From Porphyromonas sp. oral taxon 275 (GTDB taxonomy: Bacteria > Bacteroidota > Bacteroidia > Bacteroidales > Porphyromonadaceae), in contig NZ_CP072333.1 of the NCBI RefSeq assembly GCF_018127745.1, forward strand, positions 1,922,001 through 1,986,000: a stretch of 64,000 nucleotides of DNA, written 5' to 3'. Position numbers and translations under genes: made by a program. This document shows, piece after piece, positions 41,566-49,739 of the stretch (the first letter of the stretch is position 1; each line of letters starts with the position of its first letter). A model generated the notes under the pieces. It saw only the letters and a program-made list of their open reading frames with translations. It searched no databases and was not told where the DNA came from.

Positions 41566-43407
41566 ATGTCCCTACTCCATAGACTCGGCGCCCTCGCTAC
41601 GGCGCTCCTCGCCCTAGCCTCCTGCTCGGCCGAGGATCCCATCGTCCAGCAGCTCTCGATCGCCCCGCTGGCCTCGGACACACTCTACACGGGCCGCAGC
41701 TACCAGCTGGAGGTACGCACCACCCCCGAGGTAGATGCCCCACGCCTCAGCTGGAGCGTCTCCGATGCCAGCCTCGCCTCCATCCAGTACGGCGGGCTCT
41801 TGAAGCCGCTCGCCAGCGGCGAAGTCACCGTCTACGTCACCAGCCTCAATTCGGGTGGGCAGCGCGTCCGCAGCAGCCGTCGCTTCCTGCTTCTCTCCTC
41901 AGGCGTCTACCTTCGGGACAAGAGCCTTACGCTCAACCCGCTGGAGCGCTACACCCTCGGCACCCAGTATCTCCCTGCCGACTACCGCCCCAGCGAACCC
42001 GTCCACTGGAGTAGCAGTGCCCCCGACATCGTCCGCGTGGACCAGTCTGGGCAGGTGGAGGCCCTCCAGGAGGGTGAGGCCGTAGTACGTGTACGCCTCG
42101 GCGATCCCCTCTCCAGCACCTTCTCCGAGGACTCGGTGAGCATCACCGTCAGCCACCACGAGGCCCCGAGCTTCACCTACCGTGAGGGCATCCTCGAGCT
42201 GACGCAGCGCGTGCCAGGACTGCTCCCGCAGGTGGCGAAGGATATCCCCTTCTTCACCAAGATCATCGTCCACGGCCCCGTCAACGGCAGCGACCTACTC
42301 TTCTTCGTCGAGCAGCGGGACAAGATCGCCACGCTGGACCTCGGCGATGCACAGCTCTCGCCTGGAGGGCGCGGCATCACCCGTCGCCGTCGGTGGAACG
42401 AGACCAAGGACCCCGAGCCGATACGTGTCACCGAGGGGCGCCTCCCCGATGAGTTCGCCACTGGGCTACAGATCAAGCGCCTGACGCTCCCGCTGGGGAT
42501 ACAGAACGAGCTGAACTTCAACCCCGGCTACAGCTACGAGCTTCTGCGCTGCCCCGAGGGCTACAGCAGCCTCAGCCTCGGCACCCTCTCCGTCCAGAGC
42601 CTCGAGCTGCCGAGCTCGCTGCGGCAGTTCTACTGCGGACAGAGCCTCCTGCCGATCGACGAGAAGGAAGGCAGCGAGGAGCGCGAGCTGCCGAGCATCA
42701 CGAAGGAGCTAAGCCTCCCCGAAGGCCTCGAGGAGCTACGTCTGCTGGCTAAGCTCTCTGCCCCGCTCAGCCTCCCCCGTGGGCTCCGCGCCGTGACGCT
42801 ACAGGGTAGCTACAGCGATGTGCGCTTTGCACCCACGACGCAGCTGCGTAGCCTCGACCACCGCTTCAGCCTCCTCAGCCCAGCGCACAAGCCCAGCTAT
42901 GGCCGTGCCAGCTTCGGCACGCTGAGCCTTCCCGAGGGTCTAGAGCGCCTAGCCCCCTATGCTCTCTCCGCCTCGGTATGGCATAGCTACACCGCCAGCG
43001 GCACGATCCAGCCCGAGCAGGGCTGTGCCCTCCAGGTGCTCCGCCTCCCCTCCACGCTGCGACATATCGACCGCGCGGCCCTCTTCGCCCTACAGCTCAA
43101 GGGACCCTTGACCCTCCCTGAGGGATTGCTTAGCCTCGGCGACCAAGCCCTCTACGCTGCGGCCATCACCGAGATCACGCTCCCCTCGACGCTCCAGAGC
43201 ATCGGACAGCAGGCACTGGCGCAGTGTAAGGCGCTCGAGCTGGTACGCTGTCTGGCGAAGACTCCCCCCAGCCTCGGCGCGGCGGCCTTCTTCCGCCCCA
43301 CGCAGAGCGAACGTATCGCCCGCCTCCTCGTCCCCCGAGGTACGAAGCAGGCCTACACCCAGGCGGGCTACGGCAGCTACTTCTTCCAGATCGACGAACT
43401 CCCCTAG
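41566..43407 (+). CDS. Lipoprotein with Ig-like (Big2) and BspA-type leucine-rich repeats
   Basis: 613 residues, lipobox ALASC (cysteine near 20), then SAEDP. Two Big2-like domains: about 27-105 (SWSVSDASLASIQYGGLLKP) and 110-195 (VHWSSSAPDIVRVDQSGQVE, ALQEGEAVVRVRL). BspA/TpLRR-type repeats occupy about 330-600 (SLPEGLEELRLLAKLSAPLS, LSLPEGLERLAPYALSASVW, LTLPEGLLSLGDQALYAAAI, ITLPSTLQSIGQQALAQCKA) and end with the typical VPRGTKQAYTQAGY. Such proteins are surface adhesins or binders. It is the longest surface-binding candidate of the operon. Confidence 0.85.
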   Translation: MSLLHRLGALATALLALASCSAEDPIVQQLSIAPLASDTLYTGRSYQLEVRTTPEVDAPRLSWSVSDASLASIQYGGLLKPLASGEVTVYVTSLNSGGQRVRSSRRFLLLSSGVYLRDKSLTLNPLERYTLGTQYLPADYRPSEPVHWSSSAPDIVRVDQSGQVEALQEGEAVVRVRLGDPLSSTFSEDSVSITVSHHEAPSFTYREGILELTQRVPGLLPQVAKDIPFFTKIIVHGPVNGSDLLFFVEQRDKIATLDLGDAQLSPGGRGITRRRRWNETKDPEPIRVTEGRLPDEFATGLQIKRLTLPLGIQNELNFNPGYSYELLRCPEGYSSLSLGTLSVQSLELPSSLRQFYCGQSLLPIDEKEGSEERELPSITKELSLPEGLEELRLLAKLSAPLSLPRGLRAVTLQGSYSDVRFAPTTQLRSLDHRFSLLSPAHKPSYGRASFGTLSLPEGLERLAPYALSASVWHSYTASGTIQPEQGCALQVLRLPSTLRHIDRAALFALQLKGPLTLPEGLLSLGDQALYAAAITEITLPSTLQSIGQQALAQCKALELVRCLAKTPPSLGAAAFFRPTQSERIARLLVPRGTKQAYTQAGYGSYFFQIDELP

Positions 43408-43410
43408 CCC

Positions 43411-43884
43411 ATGCCCCACACGATGCACCTTAGCGCGCTTTCGAAGCGCCTTCCTAGGCTCCGCCTCCTTATAGCGAGCCTCCTTGCCCTCCTCTTCCTC
43501 GCAGCCTGCAAGGGACAGGAGACGCCCGAAGCCCCCTCGAATAGCCTCGTCGGCAGCTACTGGACGGAGGGTACGGGGACGATGACACTGGACTTCCACA
43601 GTGCCGACCGCCTGCGCTTCGTCCTCTATACGGGCAGCACCCTACACCCAACCCTCACCTACGAACTCAGCTATCGTGTCGAGGGGACGAAGCTCCTCAT
43701 CGACGACTACGCGCAGGACACGCCCTTCGGCGAAGCGGTCATTGTGCGTGGCTTCGTAGGGCAGCTGGAGGGGCAGCGCCTACGTACGGACTTCACCACG
43801 ACCTCAGTGGAGCTGGATGCCGCGACGCTGATGCCGCGCTTCCGCCCTCAGACGCTCCGCGGCTATCTCTTCTACCGCCGCTAG
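43411..43884 (+). CDS. Small lipoprotein, last gene of the operon
   Basis: 157 residues (a start at 43423, MHLSALSKRL, is equally possible). Lipobox LAAC, cysteine near 34, then KGQETPEAP. The mature domain is a small beta-barrel-like fold (LVGSYWTEGTGTMTLDFHSA, DRLRFVLYTGS, YELSYRVEGTKLLIDDYAQ), reminiscent of lipocalin-like DUF families, and ends LRGYLFYRR. It starts 3 bp after the preceding stop. A strong terminator lies 20 bp downstream. Confidence 0.72.
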   Translation: MPHTMHLSALSKRLPRLRLLIASLLALLFLAACKGQETPEAPSNSLVGSYWTEGTGTMTLDFHSADRLRFVLYTGSTLHPTLTYELSYRVEGTKLLIDDYAQDTPFGEAVIVRGFVGQLEGQRLRTDFTTTSVELDAATLMPRFRPQTLRGYLFYRR

Positions 43885-43903
43885 CGCCGCCCCTACCTAC
43901 GAC

Positions 43904-43958
43904 AGCGCCCCGCCGCCTAGTCTCTCTCGAGACCAGGCGGCGGGGCGCTTTTTCTTTT
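43904..43958 (+). terminator. Strong intrinsic terminator of the nine-gene operon
   Basis: AGCGCCCCGCCGCCT and GTCTC pair with GAGAC and AGGCGGCGGGGCGCT around a tiny loop, with one mismatch, and are followed by TTTTTCTTTT. Confidence 0.93.
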
Positions 43959-44016
43959 CCCCTCAGCCAGCTGCAGCCCTCCTCCTGAGCCAGCCCGAAG
44001 TAAAGGGCTGTAAGTT

Positions 44017-44042
44017 CTTTTTAATTGAATAGAATTAAAAAG
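44017..44042. other. AT-rich perfect hairpin in a gene-free gap
   Basis: CTTTTTAATT (44017-44026) and AATTAAAAAG (44033-44042) flank the 6-base loop GAATAG. It lies in the 513-bp gap between the operon terminator and the MoaF-like gene; that gap also holds 22-bp array units (44128-44205). Confidence 0.6.
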
Positions 44043-44127
44043 GATCAGGCAGTATGGAGGCTCGGAGGAGGCTTGGGGGAAGGGCAGAAGCAGCAGGTGG
44101 AGCGGCGGGACTTGGCGGCGGGGGACG

Positions 44128-44205
44128 GGAGGGATAGCAGTCAGGGGGCTGACTGACGGCAGTCAGCGCGCTGAGGGGTGTCAGTCAGTGCCGTGAGGGA
44201 TAGGG
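44128..44205. repeat. 22-bp tandem array, third site
   Basis: Units begin at 44128, 44150, 44172 and 44194, an exact 22-bp period. They carry degenerate versions of TGAGGG-N5-AGTCAG (for example TGAGGGGTGTCAGTCAG). Confidence 0.75.
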
Positions 44206-44297
44206 GGCAGCAAGCTACAGGAATAGTCCCATCTTGAATGAGGCTAAAAGGGTGGGAACTTAGTACAAAGTAAGACTAAAGGCGAAGCGGAAAAGGA

Positions 44298-44349
44298 AGC
44301 CCCCACACAGAGGGCTCGCGAAGGGTGCGAGCGGCTCTATGTGGGGGCT
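44298..44349 (-). terminator. Terminator of the MoaF-like lipoprotein gene
   Basis: On the minus strand AGCCCCCACA...AGAG pairs with CTCT...TGTGGGGGCT, with GCTCGC/GCGAGC extending the stem, followed by TCCTTTTCC. Confidence 0.8.
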
Positions 44350-44397
44350 GTGCGGCGGGGGGAGGCTTAGCCTCGGAGGGAGCTTGGGCGAGCGGGC

Positions 44398-44856
44398 TTA
44401 CTTGGCTTGGTTCACTTCCTTAGCCGTACCGACGAGGACGAGCGGGGTACGGTCTCCGCTCTTGGCCTTGGCTGGGTCAAGGATGCTTGCCATCACGGTG
44501 CCTTCCTTGAGGTCCACGATCTGCGTCACCGCCGTACCATCCGCCTCCTGCCAGGTGACGAAGAAGCGATCTCCGCCCAGCGCCTCATAGGACGGGATCT
44601 CGCGGTCCTGCCTCGTCAGCTGCCCTTCGGGGGTCATCGTGCGCCAATAGACAGAATCAGAGTCATAGCGTACCTCGGCCTTCATCGTGCCGTAGTCGAG
44701 GAGGAGCGTCTTGCCGATGAGCACTTGGCGCCCCTCGAGGCTGTCGGTGCTGGCGATGGAGTCGGACGCTAGGGAGTTCGTCTGTCCCTGCTGGCTGCAG
44801 CCTAGTGAGAGGAGGCTAAGCACGAGGAGGGAGGAGCATAGGAGTATGCGCTTCAT
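44398..44856 (-). CDS. MoaF-like (calycin) lipoprotein
   Basis: 152 residues, lipobox LGC (cysteine near 20). The mature part contains LIGKTLLLDYGTMKAEVRYD and FFVTWQEADGTAVTQIVDLK near residue 97-116. The W-x-E-x-DG-T-x-VT-x-x-x-D pattern resembles MoaF/lipocalin-like barrels, which bind small hydrophobic ligands. The match is by eye. It stands alone between two terminators or promoters and is probably monocistronic or the tail of the lpxH transcript (45-bp gap). Confidence 0.65.
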   Translation of the reverse strand: MKRILLCSSLLVLSLLSLGCSQQGQTNSLASDSIASTDSLEGRQVLIGKTLLLDYGTMKAEVRYDSDSVYWRTMTPEGQLTRQDREIPSYEALGGDRFFVTWQEADGTAVTQIVDLKEGTVMASILDPAKAKSGDRTPLVLVGTAKEVNQAK

Positions 44857-44901
44857 GCCTTGGGGTATATATAGGAGTAATGCGGAGGCAGTAGGAGGAG
44901 C

Positions 44902-45705
44902 TTAGTCCTCGACCTCCCACTGATCGAGGTAGAGGACGCTGCCGTCCCAGACCGCGTACGAATTGTAGCGCAGCCAATCCCCAAGGATGAGCACGCGCCG
45001 ATCGCCGCGGAGGGCGAGGTCCACCAAGAGATGACGGTGGCCGAAGAGGTAATAGTCGATCTCGGGATGCTTGGCAGCGTAGTCCTTCGTCCAGCGAATG
45101 AGCGTCTCCTGCTCGAGGTCGAAGTACTCATTGTGGTAGGCGTGCGGGACTTCGCCGAGGGTCGCCCGCTTGAGGCCCTTGCGTCGGCTGCGCAGCGAGC
45201 AGCTGAGGGCAAAGCCTACCGTCCAGCGGGGATGTACGGCGCCGTAGAGGAGCTGTGCCAGTGGATTGCGGAAGAGGCGGTAGAGGAAGGCGCTCGTCCA
45301 GCCTTCGCTCTGCGACTCCTCGTCGCCATGCGCCAGGCGGAAGCGCTTGCCATCCAGCACGCACTCCAGCGCGTGGTGATGCACCTGGGCGCCAAGCTCC
45401 TGCTGTACATAGTCCCTGAACCACACATCGTGATTGCCCGCGAAGAAGTGGATATCCACCCCGCGATCGCTCATCAGGGCCACCTGCCCGAGGAAGCGCA
45501 CATAGCCTCGAGGGACAACCGCGCGGTACTCGAACCAGTAGTCGAACATGTCCCCGAGGAAGTACACCGCCCGTGCCTCAGGCTCGATGTGCTGCAGCCA
45601 GCGCACCAGCCGCTGCTCCACGGCGAGCGGATCCTGATGGTAGCCCGAGCCGAGGTGGGCATCGCTGGTGAAGAAGACCTTGGTACGTGCTGTCTGTGTC
45701 ATCAT
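44902..45705 (-). CDS. lpxH: UDP-2,3-diacylglucosamine diphosphatase
   Basis: 267 residues with the calcineurin-like metallophosphoesterase motifs: FFTSDAHLG (about 11-19), LGDMFDYWFEY (about 50-60), GNHD (about 91-94), LAHGDEE (about 123) and GHRH (about 222). LpxH removes UMP from UDP-diacylglucosamine to give lipid X in lipid A synthesis at the inner membrane. The DYWFEY segment fits the Bacteroidota LpxH group. It lies 10 bp after the SufT-like gene on the same strand. Confidence 0.9.
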   Translation of the reverse strand: MMTQTARTKVFFTSDAHLGSGYHQDPLAVEQRLVRWLQHIEPEARAVYFLGDMFDYWFEYRAVVPRGYVRFLGQVALMSDRGVDIHFFAGNHDVWFRDYVQQELGAQVHHHALECVLDGKRFRLAHGDEESQSEGWTSAFLYRLFRNPLAQLLYGAVHPRWTVGFALSCSLRSRRKGLKRATLGEVPHAYHNEYFDLEQETLIRWTKDYAAKHPEIDYYLFGHRHLLVDLALRGDRRVLILGDWLRYNSYAVWDGSVLYLDQWEVED

Positions 45706-45715
45706 AACCTGATCC

Positions 45716-46039
45716 CTAGAGGAAGCCCAGCTCCAGCATGGCCTCCTCGCTCATCATCTCCTTGGACCACTCGGGCTCGAAGGTAAGCTGAATCTCTACC
45801 CCAGTGACGCCCGCGACGTCCTCGATCTTCATGCGTACATCCTCGAGGATGAAGTCGGCGGCAGGGCAGTTGGGGGCTGTAAGGGTCATGGTGATGATGA
45901 CGAACTTCTCGTCCGTCAGCTCGACACAGTAGATGAGCCCTAGGTCGTAGACGTTCACGGGAATCTCGGGGTCGTAGACCGTGCGGAGCGCGGCGACGAT
46001 GTCCTCCTCTATGCGTAGGTATTCGTTGTCCTCTGACAT
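45716..46039 (-). CDS. MIP18/DUF59-family Fe-S cluster assembly factor (SufT-like)
   Basis: 107 residues, essentially a single MIP18/DUF59 domain. The core DPEIPVNVYDLGLIYCVEL (about 24-42) and MTLTAPNCPAADFILEDV with its conserved cysteine near 59 are clear, and the end EMMSEEAMLELGFL is typical. Family members help mature iron-sulphur proteins in the cytosol. It lies between the ABC transporter (55 bp) and lpxH (10 bp). Confidence 0.9.
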   Translation of the reverse strand: MSEDNEYLRIEEDIVAALRTVYDPEIPVNVYDLGLIYCVELTDEKFVIITMTLTAPNCPAADFILEDVRMKIEDVAGVTGVEIQLTFEPEWSKEMMSEEAMLELGFL

Positions 46040-46094
46040 ATATCTTAGTTAGGTTCTAGAAAGTGATGCGTGCGTGCCTGCAGCGGGGGATCCG

Positions 46095-47714
46095 CTAGGC
46101 AGGGCGTAGCTCGACGACCTGATCACAGGCAGCCGCCACACGCGGATGATGGGTGATGAAGATCACGAGGCGATCCTGCACCGAGCGTCTCAGCTGCTCG
46201 AGGAAGCGTGCCTCCGTATCCTCATCCAGTGCCGAGGTGGCCTCGTCCAGCAGCAGGATACGCCCAGGACGCAGCAGCGCTCGGGCGATGGCGATACGCT
46301 GCGCTTGGCCCTCGGAGAGCCCTAGGCCACGCTCGCCGATCAGCGTGTCGAGCCCCTCGGGGAGGCTACGCACGAAGTCTGCGACGGCTAGGTCCAGCGC
46401 TTGCCATAGGCGCTCGTCGCTGGCCTCATCGTCCCCAATGAGGAGGTTCTCTCGTATGGTGCCACTCATCAGGCTACCGCCCTGAGGGACGTAGACGAAG
46501 TTGGATCGTGTGCGCTCGGCTATGGGATAGCTTCGCCCTCCAGCACGCAGCTCCAGGCTCCCTTCGGTAGGGCTGACGAGGCCAAGCAGTAGGCGCAGCA
46601 GGGTGGTCTTGCCCGTGCCCGTGCGACCCATCAGGGCGATCATCTGACCGCTGCGGGCCTCGAGGTCGAAGTCCCGGTAGACCCAGGGCTCCTCGGCACT
46701 GTAGCGGAAGCTCAGCCCCTCGACGCGCAGCTCCAGCTCGCCACTGAGGCGCAGCTCACGCTGCATGTCCTCGGTCTTCAGCGCGAGGATTTGCCCGAGG
46801 CGATCGAGGCTAGAGCGGGCATTGACCAGCGTAGGCAGGAGGCCCAGGAGCGTATTCAGCGGCCCCTGGATGCGCCCTACCAGCTGGAGGAAGGAGGTCA
46901 TCATCCCGAAGGTCACCGTGCTATAGAAGATACCCCGTACGCTCCATAGGAAGGCCGTGATGTAGCCCGCAGAGAAGGCGCTTTGGATGAAGAGGCTGGT
47001 GAAGACGGAGACAAAGGTCTGGCGGCGTACGGCCTGCATGTAGCGGCCTTGCTTGAGGCCTAGCTCCACGAGGCTGGACTCCTGGCGCTCGAAGGTACGC
47101 AGGAGGGTCTGGTTGGTCAGGCGCTCCTGGATGTGGGCAGTGATCTGGCTCTCGGCGGCCTTCATCTCATCCGTATAGCGGCGCATACGGCGGTAGTAGA
47201 GGCGGCTGAAGAGCAGCACGAGCGGCATCCCTAGGCCAAGGATAAGTGCAAGGCTTGGGCTGAAGTAGTAGAGGAGCAGCAAGGCACCCAAGAGCTGGAT
47301 GCTCGCTGTGATGGCTGTGGGGAGGGAGGAGACGAAGAAGCCCACCAGGGCATCTGTGTCGCGCAGCATACGGACGATGACGTCGCCGCTATGGAGCTCG
47401 GAGAGCTGCTGCCAGCGCGTATAGAGCAGATGGCGGAAGACCTTACGCTGCAGGGCGATGCTCATACGAGCCCCCGTGTAGCCCGTCAGGCGTACTGAGG
47501 CGACCTTGCAGACGACCTGCAGGGCAAGACTTAGGACCAGAAGGGTGATGTCGCGGGTGAGGGTGGCCGACTGATGCAGTACGGCCTGGTCGATGACCTC
47601 CTTGGACAGATAGACAAAGGCAAGGGCGAAGCCTACCCCCAGTATCCCCAGGAGGATGATCACGAGGATGCTCCAGCGATGACCGCGGAGGAGGAAGCGC
47701 AGCAGCTCTACCAT
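46095..47714 (-). CDS. ABC transporter, fused permease and ATPase (exporter type)
   Basis: 539 residues. The N-terminal membrane domain (about 1-300) has hydrophobic helices near 16-38, 55-75, 130-165 and 240-260. The ATPase (about 325-539) has Walker A GRTGTGKTTLLRLL near 365, signature GLSEGQAQRIAIARALL and Walker B ILLLDEATSALDE. It acts as a homodimeric exporter. Its start overlaps the end of the nucleotidyltransferase-like gene by 7 bp, and a PqqD-like gene lies further upstream. By context it may export a modified peptide. Confidence 0.9.
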   Translation of the reverse strand: MVELLRFLLRGHRWSILVIILLGILGVGFALAFVYLSKEVIDQAVLHQSATLTRDITLLVLSLALQVVCKVASVRLTGYTGARMSIALQRKVFRHLLYTRWQQLSELHSGDVIVRMLRDTDALVGFFVSSLPTAITASIQLLGALLLLYYFSPSLALILGLGMPLVLLFSRLYYRRMRRYTDEMKAAESQITAHIQERLTNQTLLRTFERQESSLVELGLKQGRYMQAVRRQTFVSVFTSLFIQSAFSAGYITAFLWSVRGIFYSTVTFGMMTSFLQLVGRIQGPLNTLLGLLPTLVNARSSLDRLGQILALKTEDMQRELRLSGELELRVEGLSFRYSAEEPWVYRDFDLEARSGQMIALMGRTGTGKTTLLRLLLGLVSPTEGSLELRAGGRSYPIAERTRSNFVYVPQGGSLMSGTIRENLLIGDDEASDERLWQALDLAVADFVRSLPEGLDTLIGERGLGLSEGQAQRIAIARALLRPGRILLLDEATSALDEDTEARFLEQLRRSVQDRLVIFITHHPRVAAACDQVVELRPA

Positions 47715-48841
47715 CCTCGGGGGCGCAGATGGAGCATCACGTGCCCCAGGACACTGCCCCAGATGATGCGGGAGGCGTGATGCGGTGTAATGGCATAGAG
47801 GCGACGCGAGCGGCGTGCCTTGAAGGTCAGCTTGCGCCAGTTGGATACCCAGACGTTGGAGGCGGGCTCGGGGCGCTGGCCGAAGCCGAAGTTCCCCCCA
47901 CGCAGCACATCCTGCAGGACATCCTCGCTATGCGGGTCGTCCTCCTCAAGGAGCGGGAAGGGGAAGAGCTCGGGGGCTGCTCCCAGGTGACGGATCGCCG
48001 CCTGGGCAAAGAGCTGCATCGGGTAGAGGATATCCAGCTGCTGCGCCATCTCGGTGAAGCGGCTATTATCCAGCTCGGGGCGGTGTGCCTCCAGGTAGAG
48101 CAACCAGTCGCAGTACTGCCTGAAGCCTACCCCCCAGTGCAACCAATGGAAGAAGATATGGATGAAGATGTAGAGGGCATTGATATCAGCGGGGAGCGTG
48201 TCTACCTCGACACCCTCGCCCAGCGACACGCGCTCTAGGCGTCCCTCACGGATCGCCGCCTGCACGAGCTGCTCGAAGTAGGCGTTGTGGCGCTTGAGGT
48301 CAAAGAAGACAGCCCGCGCATGGTTCTCCACCAGCGTGCTCCGATAGCTGAAGGCCGTGTGCCCACGGCGCGCCTCCGACTCGACATGCAGGTGGTAGCC
48401 CTCCTGCATGAGGAAGACATTAGCCCACAGGTAGTCAGTCTCGCTGTAGTACAGCAGGTCCAGATCGCCGCCTGCCCGCAGCTCGGGCTTCGGGTAGTAC
48501 TGGCTGATGCCTAAGCCCTTGAGCAGGACGAAGGGCAGCTCTACCTCCTCGAGCTTGGTCATCAGATCCTTGAGCCCAGCCAGCAGACGGCGGTTGCCCT
48601 CCTTCGTCATCTCTACCTCGGTGAAGATCTTGAGGTAGAGCTGACGCGGGGGGAGTGCCTCCTTAGGCAACTTGAGGATCGTATCCCCGACGAAGCCCGC
48701 CACGGCGTGTGCTCGCGCCAGATGACGTATGCGCCGCCAGACGGCCTCCTTCAGCCCCAGGAAGGGCGTAGGATCAGGCTGCTCGCCGCGCATCGCTATG
48801 CGTAGGAGCAGAAGGAAGAGCCGATCAGCCTGGGTCAGCAT
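47708..48841 (-). CDS. Nucleotidyltransferase-fold protein (NTP_transf_5-like)
   Basis: 377 residues from the ATG at 48839-48841 (MLTQADRLFLLLLRIAMRGE). A longer frame upstream overlaps the PqqD gene region and is rejected. The family signature LPFVLLKGLGISQYYPKPEL-RAGGDLDLLYY (about 100-132) contains the G-D-x-D metal site. Proteins of this uncharacterised nucleotidyltransferase family recur in lasso-peptide and other RiPP loci. Here it lies between PqqD and the ABC exporter. The substrate is unknown. Confidence 0.85.
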   Translation of the reverse strand: MLTQADRLFLLLLRIAMRGEQPDPTPFLGLKEAVWRRIRHLARAHAVAGFVGDTILKLPKEALPPRQLYLKIFTEVEMTKEGNRRLLAGLKDLMTKLEEVELPFVLLKGLGISQYYPKPELRAGGDLDLLYYSETDYLWANVFLMQEGYHLHVESEARRGHTAFSYRSTLVENHARAVFFDLKRHNAYFEQLVQAAIREGRLERVSLGEGVEVDTLPADINALYIFIHIFFHWLHWGVGFRQYCDWLLYLEAHRPELDNSRFTEMAQQLDILYPMQLFAQAAIRHLGAAPELFPFPLLEEDDPHSEDVLQDVLRGGNFGFGQRPEPASNVWVSNWRKLTFKARRSRRLYAITPHHASRIIWGSVLGHVMLHLRPRGW

Positions 48842-48905
48842 CGCCGTATGGTGGGGGCTGTGGGTGATGAAGTCAGTAAGGGTTTGGGGAGCCCTCGGAG
48901 AGCCC

Positions 48906-49172
48906 TTAGTCGAGGACCTTGACCTCGTGCAGCTCGGTAATGAGGCGCGCCACATCGGCGGCAGCCGTCTCAGCATCGACGTCGTAGCGCTCCATCAGGA
49001 GCTCTACCCAGTCCTCAGCCTCGAAGGGCTCCTGCCCTACACTCTCGAGGAGGTAGGCAGCCGTATCGTTGAGGCTCACAGCCTGGGTGTAGTCCAGGCT
49101 CGACCCAGAGCCTACGATCATGATGTACTCGTCAGCGATGTGACGAATGGAGATAGAGTCTTTGATCTTCAT
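48906..49172 (-). CDS. PqqD-family peptide-binding protein (RRE)
   Basis: 88 residues: strands near the start (DSISIRHIADEYIMIVGSG), SLNDTAAYLLESVGQ near 33-47, then helices (EDWVELLMERYDVDAETAAADVARLI). This is the PqqD winged-helix fold, the RiPP recognition element that holds a leader peptide. It precedes the nucleotidyltransferase-like gene by 64 bp. No precursor peptide, B2-type protease or cyclase is seen next to it. Confidence 0.88.
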   Translation of the reverse strand: MKIKDSISIRHIADEYIMIVGSGSSLDYTQAVSLNDTAAYLLESVGQEPFEAEDWVELLMERYDVDAETAAADVARLITELHEVKVLD

Positions 49173-49209
49173 ACGCTGTTTGCTTATGGGTGTACTCTCT
49201 TAGGTTCGG

Positions 49210-49641
49210 CTAGTGTAGCTCCTCATCCCAGTCCTCGTCCCAATCGAAGAGGTCCATACCCTCGGGGAGATCGTCGGCGAACTGGTCGAGGTCGCGACGG
49301 TCCTTCTTGGTCGGACGGCCGAGCCCCTTAGCTCGGTCGACAAAGCCTGAGACCCGCTGCAGCTCCAGTAGCTCGTACTGCTCGCGGGGGGTGACGTTCT
49401 CCAGGTACTGGGGCACGAGCTTGGCACCGACGCGGCTACCGATGAGCTCCAGCACTCGGAAGGAGTAGGTCACAGGAGGCTTGCGGACGGAGACGATCGC
49501 GCCACGCTGTAGCATGCGCGCAGGCTTGACTGTGGCCCCGTCGATCGCTACGCGCCCCTTGCGGCAGGCGTCGGTAGCGATGGAGCGTGTCTTGAAGACG
49601 CGCACCGCCCAGAGCCACTTATCGATACGTACCTCGTCCAT
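49210..49641 (-). CDS. S4-domain RNA-binding protein (Hsp15/HslR-like)
   Basis: 143 residues. The S4 domain fills residues 3-65 (VRIDKWLWAVRVFKTRSIAT, ACRKGRVAIDGATVKPARML). A basic region (GLGRPTKKDRRDLDQF) and an acidic tail (DLFDWDEDWDEELH) follow. Hsp15 in other bacteria binds stalled 50S subunits carrying nascent chains. It is 37 bp upstream of the PqqD gene, so they may share a transcript by chance. Confidence 0.88.
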   Translation of the reverse strand: MDEVRIDKWLWAVRVFKTRSIATDACRKGRVAIDGATVKPARMLQRGAIVSVRKPPVTYSFRVLELIGSRVGAKLVPQYLENVTPREQYELLELQRVSGFVDRAKGLGRPTKKDRRDLDQFADDLPEGMDLFDWDEDWDEELH

Positions 49642-49663
49642 CTAGTGATCCTATATACTTATG

Positions 49664-49671
49664 CAAAAGTA
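49664..49671 (-). promoter_or_regulatory. Possible -7 element (TACTTTTG) for the S4-domain gene
   Basis: TACTTTTG fits TAnnTTTG and lies 23 bp upstream of the start codon (49641); no good -33 box is seen. Confidence 0.45.
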
Positions 49672-49739
49672 AGCATTTATCTGCAAGAGACGTTAAAGAG
49701 TGTCTTTTCGCACTGCGAAGCGCACCCGTCTGAGGGCTG

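Noticed and set aside
47714..48976. Longer start (48976) for the nucleotidyltransferase-like gene
   Set aside because: It would add 45 residues of low-complexity serine/arginine/proline sequence and overlap the PqqD gene; the inner ATG gives a normal start.
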